Below, piece after piece: positions 51,795 to 60,772 of a DNA stretch of 64,000 nucleotides. This DNA comes from JASHPR01 sp963749145 (GTDB lineage Bacteria > Actinomycetota > Actinomycetes > Streptosporangiales > Streptosporangiaceae). The stretch lies in contig CAVVLN010000004.1 in the NCBI GenBank assembly GCA_963749145.1, positions 124,001 through 188,000 of the forward strand. Direction: 5' to 3'. The stretch's first letter is position 1. The number at the start of each line of letters is the position of its first letter. The notes under the pieces were generated by a model. That model did no database searches and was not told the DNA's origin. It saw nothing but the letters and a program-made list of their open reading frames with translations. Position numbers and translations under genes: made by a program.

Positions 51795-53094
51795 GACGCC
51801 TCGCCGGGTGCGGCCTGGGTTCCGACCCTGAGCTGGCGGAACGGCACGGTCTTGGATGAGTCGGGCTCCCGGGGCAGGCCGAGCACCCGCTCGGAGATGA
51901 TGTTGCGCTGGATCTGGTCCGAGCCGCCGTAGATCGCGGGCCCGGGCGTGGCCAGCAGCTGGCTGGCCACGCGCCCGTCCAGCGGGCCGTCCGCGCCGGC
52001 GAGCATCTCGCGCGGGCCGGCGATGAGCGACGCGGTGTCGCGCCACTGGCGGGCGATGCGCGAGGACATCAGCTTGCCCAGCGAGGCCTCGGGGCCCGCA
52101 TGGCCCCCGGCTTGCCGCGCGGCCCGGGCGCGCAGCCCGTTCCAGGTGTTCACCGAGCTCAGCGTGTAGAGCCGGACGATCTCCTGGCGGACCGCCTGGT
52201 CGCGGTCGCGGCCCAGGCCGGCGGCCAGCGTGACCAGCGGGGTGATGCTGCCGCCGATCATGGCCGTGCTGTTGGTGCCGAAGCTGCGCGGCTGCGCCCG
52301 GGCGGCCGCGATGAACTCACCGACCGAGACCTCCTGGCGCGCCAGGACCCGGCTGCCGCCGGGCGCGGCGATCCGGAAGCCGATCCCCGACCCGGCGCCG
52401 AGCCCGGTGCGCTCGAAGCCCAGCGTGGACAGGGCCACGGCCCAGCCCCCGTTCAGCTCGCCGATGATCGCGGAGGCCGGCACCCGCGCGTCGGTGCAGA
52501 ACACCTCGCTGAACCCGGACTCGCCGGTCATCTGCAGCAGCGGCCGCACCTCGACGCCGGGCTGGCGCATCGGGAACGCGAAGTAGGTGATGCCGCGGTG
52601 CTTGGGCACGTCCGGGTCGGTGCGGGCGAGCAGCATGCCGTAGTCGGCGAGGTGCGCGCCCGAGGTCCACACCTTCTGGCCGTTCACGACGAACTCGCTG
52701 CCGTCGCGCTCGGCCCGGGTCTGCAGGCCCGCGAGGTCGAGCCGGCCCCCGGCTCGCTGAACAGCTGGCACCAGGCGTGGTCGCCGACCAGCACGGCCCG
52801 GACGAACTGCCGCTTCAGCTCGTCGCCCGCGTTGGCGATGATCGTCGGCGCAGCCAGCATCACGCCCAGCCCGGCCGGCGGCCCGGGCGCCTCCACCCGG
52901 TTGAACTCCGCGTAGCTGAGCGCGGCCTCCTCCGCCGGGAGCCCCCGGCCGTGCCACTCGCGCGGCCAGGCCGGCGCGGCCCAGCCGGAGTCCGCCAGGC
53001 GCTCCAGCCAGGCCCGCACGCTGAGCTGCGGGTCGAAATTCTCCTCGATCCAGTCGCGCGCCTCCCGGCGCACCGAACTCGCCGTGGCTTCCAC
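51791..53094 (-). pseudogene. Acyl-CoA dehydrogenase, larger subunit type, one frameshift
   Basis: ATG 53094 opens VRREARDWIEENFDP, GWAAPAWPREWHGRGLP, and WCQLFSEPGAGS. There one base is missing (about 52745): restoring a G gives GSDLAGLQTRAERDGSEFVVNGQKVWTSGAHLAD-type sequence in the second frame, then FAFPMRQPGVEVRPL, FSEVFCTDARVP and YGGSDQIQRNIISERVLGLP. With the repair it is a 434-residue full-length enzyme. It oxidises acyl-CoA with FAD; substrate unknown, but the pairing suggests steroid or branched side chains. Confidence 0.82.
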
Positions 53095-53220
53095 TGCGGA
53101 CTCCGATCTCCCGCGGCTATCGTATCCAGCCGCGTTCGCTGGCCCGCCTACCCGCTGCGGCGAACTTTCCCGAACGCTACGTCTCGGTCTCCGCTGGTCT
53201 CGCGGGGCAGGCCGGCCCGG

Positions 53221-53979
53221 TCATCGCCGGTGGAACCGCGGCGGGCGGCGCTCGGCCGTGGCCTGCACGCCCTCCCGGAAGTCCGCCGTGGCCTGCAGCC
53301 GGCTCTGCTCGGCGCCTTCCCGGTCGGTGGCCGCGCGCACCCGGGCGGCCAGGTCGCCGCGCAGCGTCGCCCGGATGGACCGCACGGCGAGCGGGGCGGA
53401 GGCCGCGATCTCGGCGGCCAGCGCGTGCGCCTGCGCGCGCACCTGGTCCGCGGGCACCAGCCGGTCGCACAGGCCGATGCGCGCCGCCTCCTCCCCGCCG
53501 ACCCGCCGCCCGGTGTACAGCATGGCCAGGCTGTGCTGCGAGCCGATGATCGCGGGCAGCGTCACGGTCAGGCCGAACCCGTGATGGAAGCCGAGCCGGG
53601 CGAAGTTCGCCACGAAGCGCGCCTGCGGGCAGGCGACCCGGAAATCGGCCGAGCAGGCCAGGCCGAGCCCGCCGCCGACCGCGGCGCCCTGGACCGCGGC
53701 CACCACCGGCGTGGCCGCCTCGAACAGCCGGATCGCCTCCCGGTACAAGGTGGCCGGGCTGTTGTCCCCGCTGAGGCCGCCGGCCAGGTTCGCGCCCGCG
53801 CAGAAGTGCTTGCCCTCCGAGCACAGCACGATCGCCCGGCACCGCGGCTCGGCGTCCAGCGCCTGGTAGGCATCGGCCAGCGCTGCGATCAGCGCCCGGT
53901 CGAAGTAGTTGTCCGGCGGGCGGTGCACCTCGACCGTGGCCACGAAGTCGTCGCCCACGGCGACCGTGACGTCGTCCAT
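53221..53979 (-). CDS. Enoyl-CoA hydratase/isomerase family protein (crotonase)
   Basis: 252 residues. Oxyanion-hole segments CSEGKHFCAGANLAG (about 53-67) and VQGAAVGGGLGLACSADFRV (96-115), then NFARLGFHHGFGLTVTLPAI, where a hydratase would have Glu; GHHGF-type residues leave the activity open. C-terminal helix RSRLQATADFREGVQA. It starts inside the TIR-like gene's stop (TGATG) and is cotranslated with it. It could serve the acyl-CoA dehydrogenase pair 126 nt downstream. Confidence 0.9.
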   Translation of the reverse strand: MDDVTVAVGDDFVATVEVHRPPDNYFDRALIAALADAYQALDAEPRCRAIVLCSEGKHFCAGANLAGGLSGDNSPATLYREAIRLFEAATPVVAAVQGAAVGGGLGLACSADFRVACPQARFVANFARLGFHHGFGLTVTLPAIIGSQHSLAMLYTGRRVGGEEAARIGLCDRLVPADQVRAQAHALAAEIAASAPLAVRSIRATLRGDLAARVRAATDREGAEQSRLQATADFREGVQATAERRPPRFHRR

Positions 53980-55130
53980 CAGCCTGCTCCCCCGTCCCCG
54001 TCCCGGTCCACGCCCGGCCCGAGCGCGGTCATGACCTCCGCCGCCCGGGCCGCGACCAGCGGGTCGGGGTCGCCGGCCAGACGGCCGGCCAGGCCGGCGT
54101 CCACCGCGGCGGGCCTGGCCTGCGCGACCGCGAGCAGGGCCGTCGCGGCCGCGTGCCGGTCGCGCAGGTCGGCGCTCGCGGCCAGGGCCTCCAGGATCAC
54201 CAGCGCGTCGCGGCGGCGGGTGGCCAGTTCCTGGACCGCGGCCATGGCCGGGGCCCAGACCAGCCAGTCCTCGGTGCTCGGCACGGCCAGCCGCCCGAGC
54301 ACCTCGACCGGGACGTCCAGCGGCGCCAGCGCCGCCCGGTCCCGGAGCAGGCCGGCCGCGCAGGAGCGGGCCAGGTACCCGGGGTGCCCGGCCAGCGTCT
54401 CCACCATCTCGGCCGGCACCAGCGCGGGGTCCAGCCCGGCCGCCGCCGCCAGCAGCGACGCCGCGGCGAGAGCCCGGGCGTGGTCGCCGGATTCGGTGAC
54501 CACGCGGTGCAGGTCGCGGGCGATCTGCCGGCGCCGGCCCGGGTCCCGGTCCCGCAGCAGCGGGTACAGCCGCCGGCGGGCCTCGTCGTGATCGCCCGGC
54601 GGCAGGCCGTCGAACAGCCGCTCGGTGTCGTCGTCCGCGCCCGCGCTGACCGGATGCGGTCCGGCCGCCGCAGGCGCCGGCACCATCCCCCACTGCTGCA
54701 GCTGCTTCAGCACGACCTCGGCGGCCAGGTCGGGCCGGGCCACGTCGAGGTCGTCGTAGGACGGGGTGATGTCGCTGGGCAGCAGCACGCCCGGGGACCG
54801 CAGCACCTGGCAGCGGTCGCGCAGATGCGGGCGGGACCGGGCCTGCGCGATCTCGTCGACGATGTTGGCCCGCGGGTACCGCGAGCCGTCACTGAGCTCG
54901 TAGTCGGCCGTGCACAGGGCCACGAGCGCGGACGACGCGTCCAGGTAGGGGCCCGCCTTGGGCTCGGCTCCGCCGCCGGTGCCGGGCAGCGGCGGCTCGT
55001 CGGCCATCACGATCGGGCGCAGGCCGCGGGCGGCCAGGGCGTCACGCACCGGCCACGCGACCGTTTCCTTGAACTTCTCCGAGCACGACACGAAGACGGC
55101 GACCTGTCCGCGGAGCATTCTGGCGATCAC
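53979..55130 (-). CDS. TIR-like domain protein with HEAT-like repeats
   Basis: 383 residues, no single known family. Residues 5-150 resemble TIR-like/SEFIR nucleotide domains: QVAVFVSCSEKFKETVAWPV, then the switch-like PYLDASSALVALCTADYEL, and RYPRANIVDEIAQA, the position where TIR NADases carry the catalytic Glu in an R-x-N-V-x-x-E context. Residues 180-370 are Ala/Leu-rich helix pairs (AAASLLAAAAGLDPALV, DRHAAATALLAVAQARP, DPLVAARAAEVMTAL) like HEAT repeats. Such sensor-effector architectures occur in anti-phage proteins, but no defence genes flank it. It overlaps MurG-like and crotonase genes. Confidence 0.6.
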   Translation of the reverse strand: MIARMLRGQVAVFVSCSEKFKETVAWPVRDALAARGLRPIVMADEPPLPGTGGGAEPKAGPYLDASSALVALCTADYELSDGSRYPRANIVDEIAQARSRPHLRDRCQVLRSPGVLLPSDITPSYDDLDVARPDLAAEVVLKQLQQWGMVPAPAAAGPHPVSAGADDDTERLFDGLPPGDHDEARRRLYPLLRDRDPGRRRQIARDLHRVVTESGDHARALAAASLLAAAAGLDPALVPAEMVETLAGHPGYLARSCAAGLLRDRAALAPLDVPVEVLGRLAVPSTEDWLVWAPAMAAVQELATRRRDALVILEALAASADLRDRHAAATALLAVAQARPAAVDAGLAGRLAGDPDPLVAARAAEVMTALGPGVDRDGDGGAG

Positions 55131-56317
55131 CCTTCCGTGGCCGGCCGTCCGCCGGCGCGGGCGGCGCCGATCACCTCCGCGGCGACCCGGTCGCCGGCGT
55201 CGGGCCGGCCGAGGCGGCGGGCCTGGCCAGCCAGGTTTTCCCGTTCCGCCGGGTCCTTGAGCAGGGCCAGCAGCTCGTCGCGCAGCCGCTCCGGCGTCGC
55301 GTCCGCGCCGGTGAGCATCCGGGCCGCGCCGGACGCGGCCAGGTGCCGGGCGGTGCGCCGCTGCTCGTCGCCGCCGGTGGGCACGAGCGGGATGAGGATG
55401 CTGGCCTTGCCCAGCGCGGTCAGCTCCGCGGTGGTGCCGGCCCCGCTGCGGCCGATGATCACGTCGGCGGCGGCCAGCACGTCGGGCAGCTCACCGTGGA
55501 TGTAGTCAGTCACCCGGTAGCGGCGGGCGAGCGGCTCGGGCAGGGCCGCCGCCACCGCGCGCGCCTGGGCGAAGCCGTACTCGCCGGACTGGTGCAGCAT
55601 GTGGCAGTACGGCAGCACGTCGGGCAGGATGCCGGCCACCAGCTGGTTGATCTGCACGGCGCCGGTGGCGCCGCCGGTCACCAGGACCAGCGGCCCCTCC
55701 GCGTCCGTCCCGTACGCGGCCGTCCCCCGGGCCGGGTCGCCGGTCAGCACCTCCGGGCGGATCGGGTTGCCGGTCACCAGCGCGCGCCGCCGGGCCCGTC
55801 CGGGCAGGTGACCGAGCGAGGACTCGTGGCTCAGCAGCACCCGGGTGGCCAGCCGGGCCAGGATCCGGTTGGCCAGCCCGAGCGTGGCGACCTGCTCGTG
55901 CATGACCAGCGGGCGGCGCAGGATCCAGGCCGCGACGCCGATGGGCACGCAGACGTAGCCGCCGGTGGACAGCACGACGTCGGGCCGGGTGCGCAGCACG
56001 ATGACGAATGCCTGCAGCATGCCCAGCGGGATGCGGAACGCGTCAGCGACGTTCCTGGCCAGTTCGCGCGGGGTCGGCGAGCGGCGCAGCTTGCCGGTGG
56101 TGATCGCCCGGAACGGTATGCCCTCCTGACGGCAGATCTTCGCCTCCAGGCCGCTGGCCACGCCCACCCACAGGAACTGCGGCTGGGCCCGGTCACCGGC
56201 CAGCCGGGCCCGGATGGCCCGGATCGTGGTCAGCGCGGGGTAGGTATGGCCTCCGGTGCCGCCGCCGGTGACGATGATCCGAAGTCCCCGGAAGTGCTTC
56301 GCGCTGTGGCTGCCCAT
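55127..56317 (-). CDS. MurG-like glycosyltransferase (GT28)
   Basis: 396 residues. N-terminal loop IIVTGGGTGGHTYPALT (13-29), VGVASGLEAKICRQEGIPF, STGGYVCVPIGVAA, MHEQVATLGLANRIL (the HEQ motif of MurG), LVTGGATGAVQINQLV and RSGAGTTAELTALGKASILIPLV. True MurG adds GlcNAc to lipid I; this one is somewhat diverged, lacks dcw neighbours and has a longer C-terminus (DAGDRVAAEVIGAARAG). It may be a paralogue that glycosylates another polyprenyl or natural-product acceptor. It is the first gene of an overlapping trio. Confidence 0.85.
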   Translation of the reverse strand: MGSHSAKHFRGLRIIVTGGGTGGHTYPALTTIRAIRARLAGDRAQPQFLWVGVASGLEAKICRQEGIPFRAITTGKLRRSPTPRELARNVADAFRIPLGMLQAFVIVLRTRPDVVLSTGGYVCVPIGVAAWILRRPLVMHEQVATLGLANRILARLATRVLLSHESSLGHLPGRARRRALVTGNPIRPEVLTGDPARGTAAYGTDAEGPLVLVTGGATGAVQINQLVAGILPDVLPYCHMLHQSGEYGFAQARAVAAALPEPLARRYRVTDYIHGELPDVLAAADVIIGRSGAGTTAELTALGKASILIPLVPTGGDEQRRTARHLAASGAARMLTGADATPERLRDELLALLKDPAERENLAGQARRLGRPDAGDRVAAEVIGAARAGGRPATEG

Positions 56318-56399
56318 GCCTTCCCTCGCCAGATGGCCGTCCTGGCCATCGTAGAGGGGGGCCAGCCGGGCGGCGGTCAGAACCCGGCCGGGACCGCGG

Positions 56400-57380
56400 T
56401 CAGTCGAGGCCGTCGCGGTCGGCCCAGGCCAGCAGGGTGTCCAGCGAGTAGGCGGTGTCGTCGATGCCTGCGTGCAGGTCGCCCAGCCGGGCGAACCGCT
56501 GCGGCACGGTGGCGATGGTGAACGCCCGAGGGTCCACGTCGTCGATCTCGTCCCAGGTGACCGGGGTGGACACGATCGCCTCCGGCACTCCGCGGACCGA
56601 GTAGGCGCTCGCGATCGTGTGATCCCGGGCGTTCTGGTTGTAGTCGACGAACAGCTTGGCCGGGTCGCGGTCCTTGCGCCACCAGGTGGTGGTGACCGCG
56701 TCCGGGGCCCGGCGCTCGACCTCCCGGGCGAACGCCTGCGCGGCCCGTCGGACCTCGGCGAACCCCCACCGCGGCTCGATCCGGACGTAGACGTGCAGGC
56801 CGTGGCCGCCCGAGGTCTTGGGCCAGCCCGCCGCGCCCAGCTCGGCCAGTATCTCGCGCACGACCCCGGCCACCCGGCGCACGGTGTCGAACCCGCAGCG
56901 CGGCCCCGGGTCGAGGTCGATCCGCCACTCGTCCGGCCGCTCGGTGTCGGCCCGGCGGGAGTTCCACGGGTGGAACTCGACCGTGGACATCTGGACCGCC
57001 CACACCACGCTGGCCAGCTCGGTGACGCACAGCTCGTCCGCGTGCCGGCCGTAGCGCGGGAAGCTTACCCGGACGGTTTCCAGCCACGGCGGCGCGCCGT
57101 GCGGCACCCTTTTCTGGTGTACTTTCCCTCCCCCGCCCGCCCGGCCGCCCTTGGCCCCACCCGCCCGGCCCTCGCCCGCCCGGCCCTCACCCACCCCCGC
57201 CGGGAACCGGTGCATCATGCACGGCCGGTCGCGCAGCGCGCGCACGATGCCGTCCCCGACCGACATGTAGTAGCGGGCCAGGTCGAGCTTGGTCTCACCG
57301 CGCGCCGGGAAGTACACCCGGTCCGGGTGGGAGATGCGCACCGTCCTGCTTCCGACCTGCAGTTCCACGTCAGCGGCCAT
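56400..57380 (-). CDS. LigD-type polymerase domain protein (NHEJ Pol) with Gly-rich insert
   Basis: 326 residues of the AEP-primase-like LigD polymerase family. Metal-binding Asp155/Asp157 in WRIDLDPGP, then KTSGGHGLHVYVRIEP, KDRDPAKLFVDYNQNARDHT and SAYSVRGVPEAIVSTPVTWDE. N-terminus HPDRVYFPARGETKLDLARYY is typical. Between MHRFPAGV and VHQKRVPHGAPPWLE sits an insert of about 23 residues of Gly/Arg/Ala/Lys (residues 63-86) not found in the family. It is a stand-alone Pol, no ligase or Ku gene next to it, and would fill gaps in end joining. Confidence 0.9.
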   Translation of the reverse strand: MAADVELQVGSRTVRISHPDRVYFPARGETKLDLARYYMSVGDGIVRALRDRPCMMHRFPAGVGEGRAGEGRAGGAKGGRAGGGGKVHQKRVPHGAPPWLETVRVSFPRYGRHADELCVTELASVVWAVQMSTVEFHPWNSRRADTERPDEWRIDLDPGPRCGFDTVRRVAGVVREILAELGAAGWPKTSGGHGLHVYVRIEPRWGFAEVRRAAQAFAREVERRAPDAVTTTWWRKDRDPAKLFVDYNQNARDHTIASAYSVRGVPEAIVSTPVTWDEIDDVDPRAFTIATVPQRFARLGDLHAGIDDTAYSLDTLLAWADRDGLD

Positions 57381-57403
57381 GCCCCGAACCTAGCCGCCGC
57401 CGG

Positions 57404-58192
57404 TCACAGCGGCGCGAACTGGTAGCCCTCGTCCAGCAGCCGGGGCAGCACGATCCGGAGCGCGGCCACCGTCTGGGAGCGGTTGCCGCCGCCGTCGTGC
57501 TCCAGGATGATCGAGCCCGGCCTGGTGTTGTGCATGATGTTCCTGACGATGCTGCGCACGCCCGGCATGGCCCAGTCGCGCGGGTCGACCGACCAGTCCA
57601 CCGGCGTCATCCCCATCTGCTCGCACTCCCGGAGCACGGTGCGGTTCCACGCCCCGTAGGGGGCCCGGAACAGGGCAGGCTGCAGGCCGGTTACCTCGTG
57701 GATCGCGTCGCTGGCCCGCTCGAGCTCGCCGTGCACCCGGCGGGCCGACATGCGCACCAGGTCCTCATGGTTCCAGGTGTGATTGGTGATCCGGTGCCCG
57801 GCCGCGGCGACCTCACGGGCCAGGCTCGGGTTGGCGGCCACGTTGATGCCGATCATTGAGAACGTCGCCGTCACGTGATACCTATGCAGCAGCTGGAGCA
57901 CTTGCGGGGTGTAAATCGGATTGGGGCCGTCATCGATCGTCAGCGCGATCGTCTTCGGCCCGTCATTGATGTAAAAAAGCGGCTCTTCTACGGCACGGGA
58001 ATGGGGGTGATGGCGCCGGGCGTCGGGGTGATGCGCGATCGTCTGGGCGCGGGCCGGGTCGTCCGGCCCGGCCAGGCCCAGGCTGCGGGCGGGGACACTG
58101 GTCAGGGCCATGCCGCCCACGGCCAGCAGCACCCGCCGGCGTTTAACGAACGACACGGGGCGAGCGTCGCCGGAAGGCGTCATGTCCGCCAT
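57404..58192 (-). CDS. Polysaccharide deacetylase (NodB/CE4), exported
   Basis: 262 residues. A twin-arginine-like signal (VKRRRVLLAVGGMALTSVPA) and a His-rich linker (AHHPDARRHHPHS) precede the NodB domain. Motifs: TIALTIDDGPNPIYT (Asp87, Asp88), RITNHTWNHEDL (His138, His142), FRAPYGAWNRTV, TPVDWSVDPRDW and GSIILEHDGG. It removes N-acetyl groups from peptidoglycan or chitin-like polymers outside the cell in a metal-dependent reaction. Divergent from the hydantoinase-like gene. Confidence 0.93.
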   Translation of the reverse strand: MADMTPSGDARPVSFVKRRRVLLAVGGMALTSVPARSLGLAGPDDPARAQTIAHHPDARRHHPHSRAVEEPLFYINDGPKTIALTIDDGPNPIYTPQVLQLLHRYHVTATFSMIGINVAANPSLAREVAAAGHRITNHTWNHEDLVRMSARRVHGELERASDAIHEVTGLQPALFRAPYGAWNRTVLRECEQMGMTPVDWSVDPRDWAMPGVRSIVRNIMHNTRPGSIILEHDGGGNRSQTVAALRIVLPRLLDEGYQFAPL

Positions 58193-58369
58193 GGGAACCT
58201 CGGCGTGCTCCGGTGCTTCATCGCCGTCCTATTGCCTAGACGTTCCGTACAGATAATGCTATGGGCGCGATCTGCACCATCATGCAGCAATGGACAGCGG
58301 AAACGAAGCAAGCGCGAAGGCGTGTCCTGCGGTTTTCCGGCGCGCCAATGGGCTCGCTATCCTGCGGGG

Positions 58370-59763
58370 GTGGTGACCCCGGGTGAGTTCGATCTGGTCG
58401 TGCGCGGCGGCACGGTGGTGACCGCGGGCGGCTCCGCCGAGTGCGACGTGGGCATCAGCGGCGGCACGATCCGCCAGATCGGCGGCGCCCTGCGCGGCCG
58501 CCGGGAGATCGACGCGGCCGGCGCGCTCGTCCTGCCCGGCGGGGTGGACATGCACGTCCACCTGTCCTCGCCGGAGCCGCCCGAGCCGGGCGCGCCGGCC
58601 TGGGCCGACGACTTCGCCAGCGGGTCGGCGGCGGCGATCGCCGGCGGCGTGACCACGATCGGCAACATGACCTTCCCCGGGCCCGGCCAGTCGCTGCGCC
58701 AGGCGCTGCGCCGCGACCTCGCCGCGGCCCGGGACACCGCGGCCGTCGACTACGTGCTGCATCCGGTGCTGGCCGACCCGGCGCCCGGGGAACTGGCCGA
58801 CCTGCCGCGGCTGGCCGGCGAGGGTCACACCAGCCTCAAGCTGTTCATGGTGGCCGAGAAATTCGAGGCCAACGCGGACGGGATGCTGGCGGCGGTCGGG
58901 ATCGCCGGGCGGCACGGCATGCTCACGCTGATCCATTGCGAGGACGGCGCCCTGGTCCGGTTCGCCGGCCAGCGCCTGCTGGCCGCCGGGCGGGGCGGCC
59001 TGGCCGACTGGGCGCAGAGCCGGCCGGTGGCGGCCGAGCGCGCCGCCGTCGAGCGGGCGGTCGCGATGTGCGAGGCGACCGGCTCACCCGTCTACATCGT
59101 GCACCTGTCGTCGCGGGCCGCGCTGGAGTCTGCCCGCCGGGCGCGGTCCCGCGGCCTTCCGGTCTTCGTTGAGACCCGCCCGCTCTACCTGTACCTGACC
59201 AGCGCCGCGCTGGCCGGCCCGCAGCCGGGCCGGTACATCGGCTCGCCGCCGCTGCGCGAACCGGACGACCAGGCCGCGCTGTGGGCGGGCCTGGCCGGCG
59301 GCTCCGTGCACACCGTCGGCAGCGACCACGCGCCCTGGTCACTGCGCGACAAGATCGACGATGCGCTCGACGTGACGACGGCGCGCCAGGGCGTGGCGGA
59401 TCTCGAAACGATCATGCCGATGCTGTTCAGCGAGGGCGTCCGGGCCGGCCTGTCTCGCTGGCCCGGTTCGTCGCGCTGACCTCGGCCAACCCGGCCCGCC
59501 TGTTCGGGCTCTACCCGCGCAAGGGCACGATCGCGGCCGGCAGCGACGCCGACCTGGTCGTGCTGGACCCGAGCCTGCGCCGCACGATCGACGGCCGTTC
59601 CATGCACTCCAACGCCGACTACTCGGTCTACGACGGCCGCACGGTCTGCGGGTGGCCGCGGTTCACGGTCAGCCGCGGCGAGGTCGTCTTCGAGGACGGG
59701 CAGGTCATGGCCGCGCCCGGCCGCGGACAGTGGCTGCGCCGCGGCCCCACCGAGGCGCCCTGA
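58370..59763 (+). pseudogene. Dihydropyrimidinase/dihydroorotase-family cyclic amidohydrolase, one frameshift
   Basis: GTG 58370 (or 58373). Metal ligands are visible: HVHL in GGVDMHVHLSSPEP, the carboxylatable Lys in SLKLFMVAEKFE, His in LIHCEDG and VYIVHLSS, Asp in GSDHAPW. At about 59452 one base is lost, after EGVRAG; in the following frame VSLARFVALTSANPARLFGL and YPRKGTIAAGSDADLVVLDP complete the family C-terminus to 59763. Reassembled it is about 464 residues, the normal hydantoinase length. It hydrolyses cyclic amides; with one indel it could be an assembly artefact. Confidence 0.85.
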
Positions 59764-59864
59764 CGCTCGCCGCCGATTCTGAGCTGGCGCCCCGCCGGCT
59801 TAATGATCGCGGAGACTTTCGGCGAATACCGCGGCTGACTCTCCGCGCAAACGTGTCCGCCACG

Positions 59865-60374
59865 TCAGCGGAAGGTTCCGGTGCCGGTGTTGGTGAAGGG
59901 GGCGCCGGCGGGCTGGAGGCGGTTGGCCCGCTGCTGCACGATCAGCCGCTGGATGCCCAGGCTGACGGCCAGGTAGAGGACCACGGTGGCGGCGCCGACA
60001 CCGCCGCCGTTGCCGTGGGAAGGCGCCACGAGCGCGTCATAGCCGAGGTGCGCGGCGAACGCCACCACCCACAGCGCGGCGGTCAGCCAGTTGCCCTTGG
60101 TCCAGGGCTGGCCGCCCTGGAGCCAGATCCGGACCGTGCTGGCCCGCAGCGCGCCGAACACCGCGGCCAGCACCAGGCTGCCGCCCAGCGCGGCGTAGGT
60201 CACCCCGCCCGCGTGGTACTTCTGCAGGTACTGGAAGGCCTCGATCAGCCCGATGACGGCGATGATCACGACAATGCGCATCCCGGAGGCGTTGACCGGG
60301 CGGGACACCAGCTGCCGGTAGATCAGCAGCCCGAGAACGATGACCCCCAGGGCGACCTCGGTGGCGATGGACAC
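59865..60374 (-). CDS. Integral membrane protein, unknown function
   Basis: 169 residues from GTG 60374 (GAGGAGGTTGGGAG upstream). Four or five transmembrane helices (about 5-20, 31-50, 60-78, 97-113, 128-146), with a soluble WLQGGQPWTKGNWLT loop and polar C-terminus. No family recognised. The frame continues upstream through the 24-bp repeat but that is non-coding in appearance. Confidence 0.7.
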   Translation of the reverse strand: MSIATEVALGVIVLGLLIYRQLVSRPVNASGMRIVVIIAVIGLIEAFQYLQKYHAGGVTYAALGGSLVLAAVFGALRASTVRIWLQGGQPWTKGNWLTAALWVVAFAAHLGYDALVAPSHGNGGGVGAATVVLYLAVSLGIQRLIVQQRANRLQPAGAPFTNTGTGTFR

Positions 60375-60772
60375 GGCTCCCAACCTCCTCACCAGCGACG
60401 ACGGCCGGATACACGGGCCGCCGCGCACCGCGTCTGGTGCGGTGCGGTTCCACCGTAAGTCCGCCACGGCCGCAGCGGCCATGCCCTTTATCCCGATCCG
60501 CCCATGACAGATGTCATGCCCGCGCGCCGCAGGCGCCGCGGCGCGGAGAGGGGCCGGACCGAGTGCGGGGGTGGGTTCCGGACCGAGTGCGGGAGGGGTC
60601 CCGGGCCGAGCGCGGGAGGGGGTCCCGGGCCGGGTGCGGGAGGGGGTCCCGGGCCGGGTGCGGGAAGGGGTCCCGGGCCGGCGCTTTATCGGTTCGCCGT
60701 TGTCAGTGGCGGCCGGTAAGTTCGGTGTTCCGGGGTGTTGATGGGCTGACGACCTGGTTGGGGAGGACATTC
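60375..60772. other. Intergenic region with 24-bp repeat
   Basis: This 398-nt gap between the divergent membrane protein and ABC exporter genes holds the 24-bp repeat array (60557-60676) and, after it, a less GC-rich stretch (GCGCTTTATCGGTTCGCCGTTGTC to GTTGATGGGC) that may be the exporter promoter. A GGGGAGGACATTC ribosome site precedes the GTG at 60773. Confidence 0.6.
60557..60676 (+). repeat. 24-bp tandem repeat, five units
   Basis: Five contiguous 24-nt units, GCCGGGTGCGGGAGGGGGTC plus CCGG being the consensus, with the first two units more diverged (GACCGAGTGCGGG). Copies 3-5 differ by one or two bases. Each contains GGGAGGGGG-type G-runs, so the array could form G-quadruplexes on this strand. 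Confidence 0.85.

Noticed and set aside
60557..60676. CRISPR or attachment-site array
   Set aside because: 24-nt units directly abutting, no spacers, no integrase nearby.
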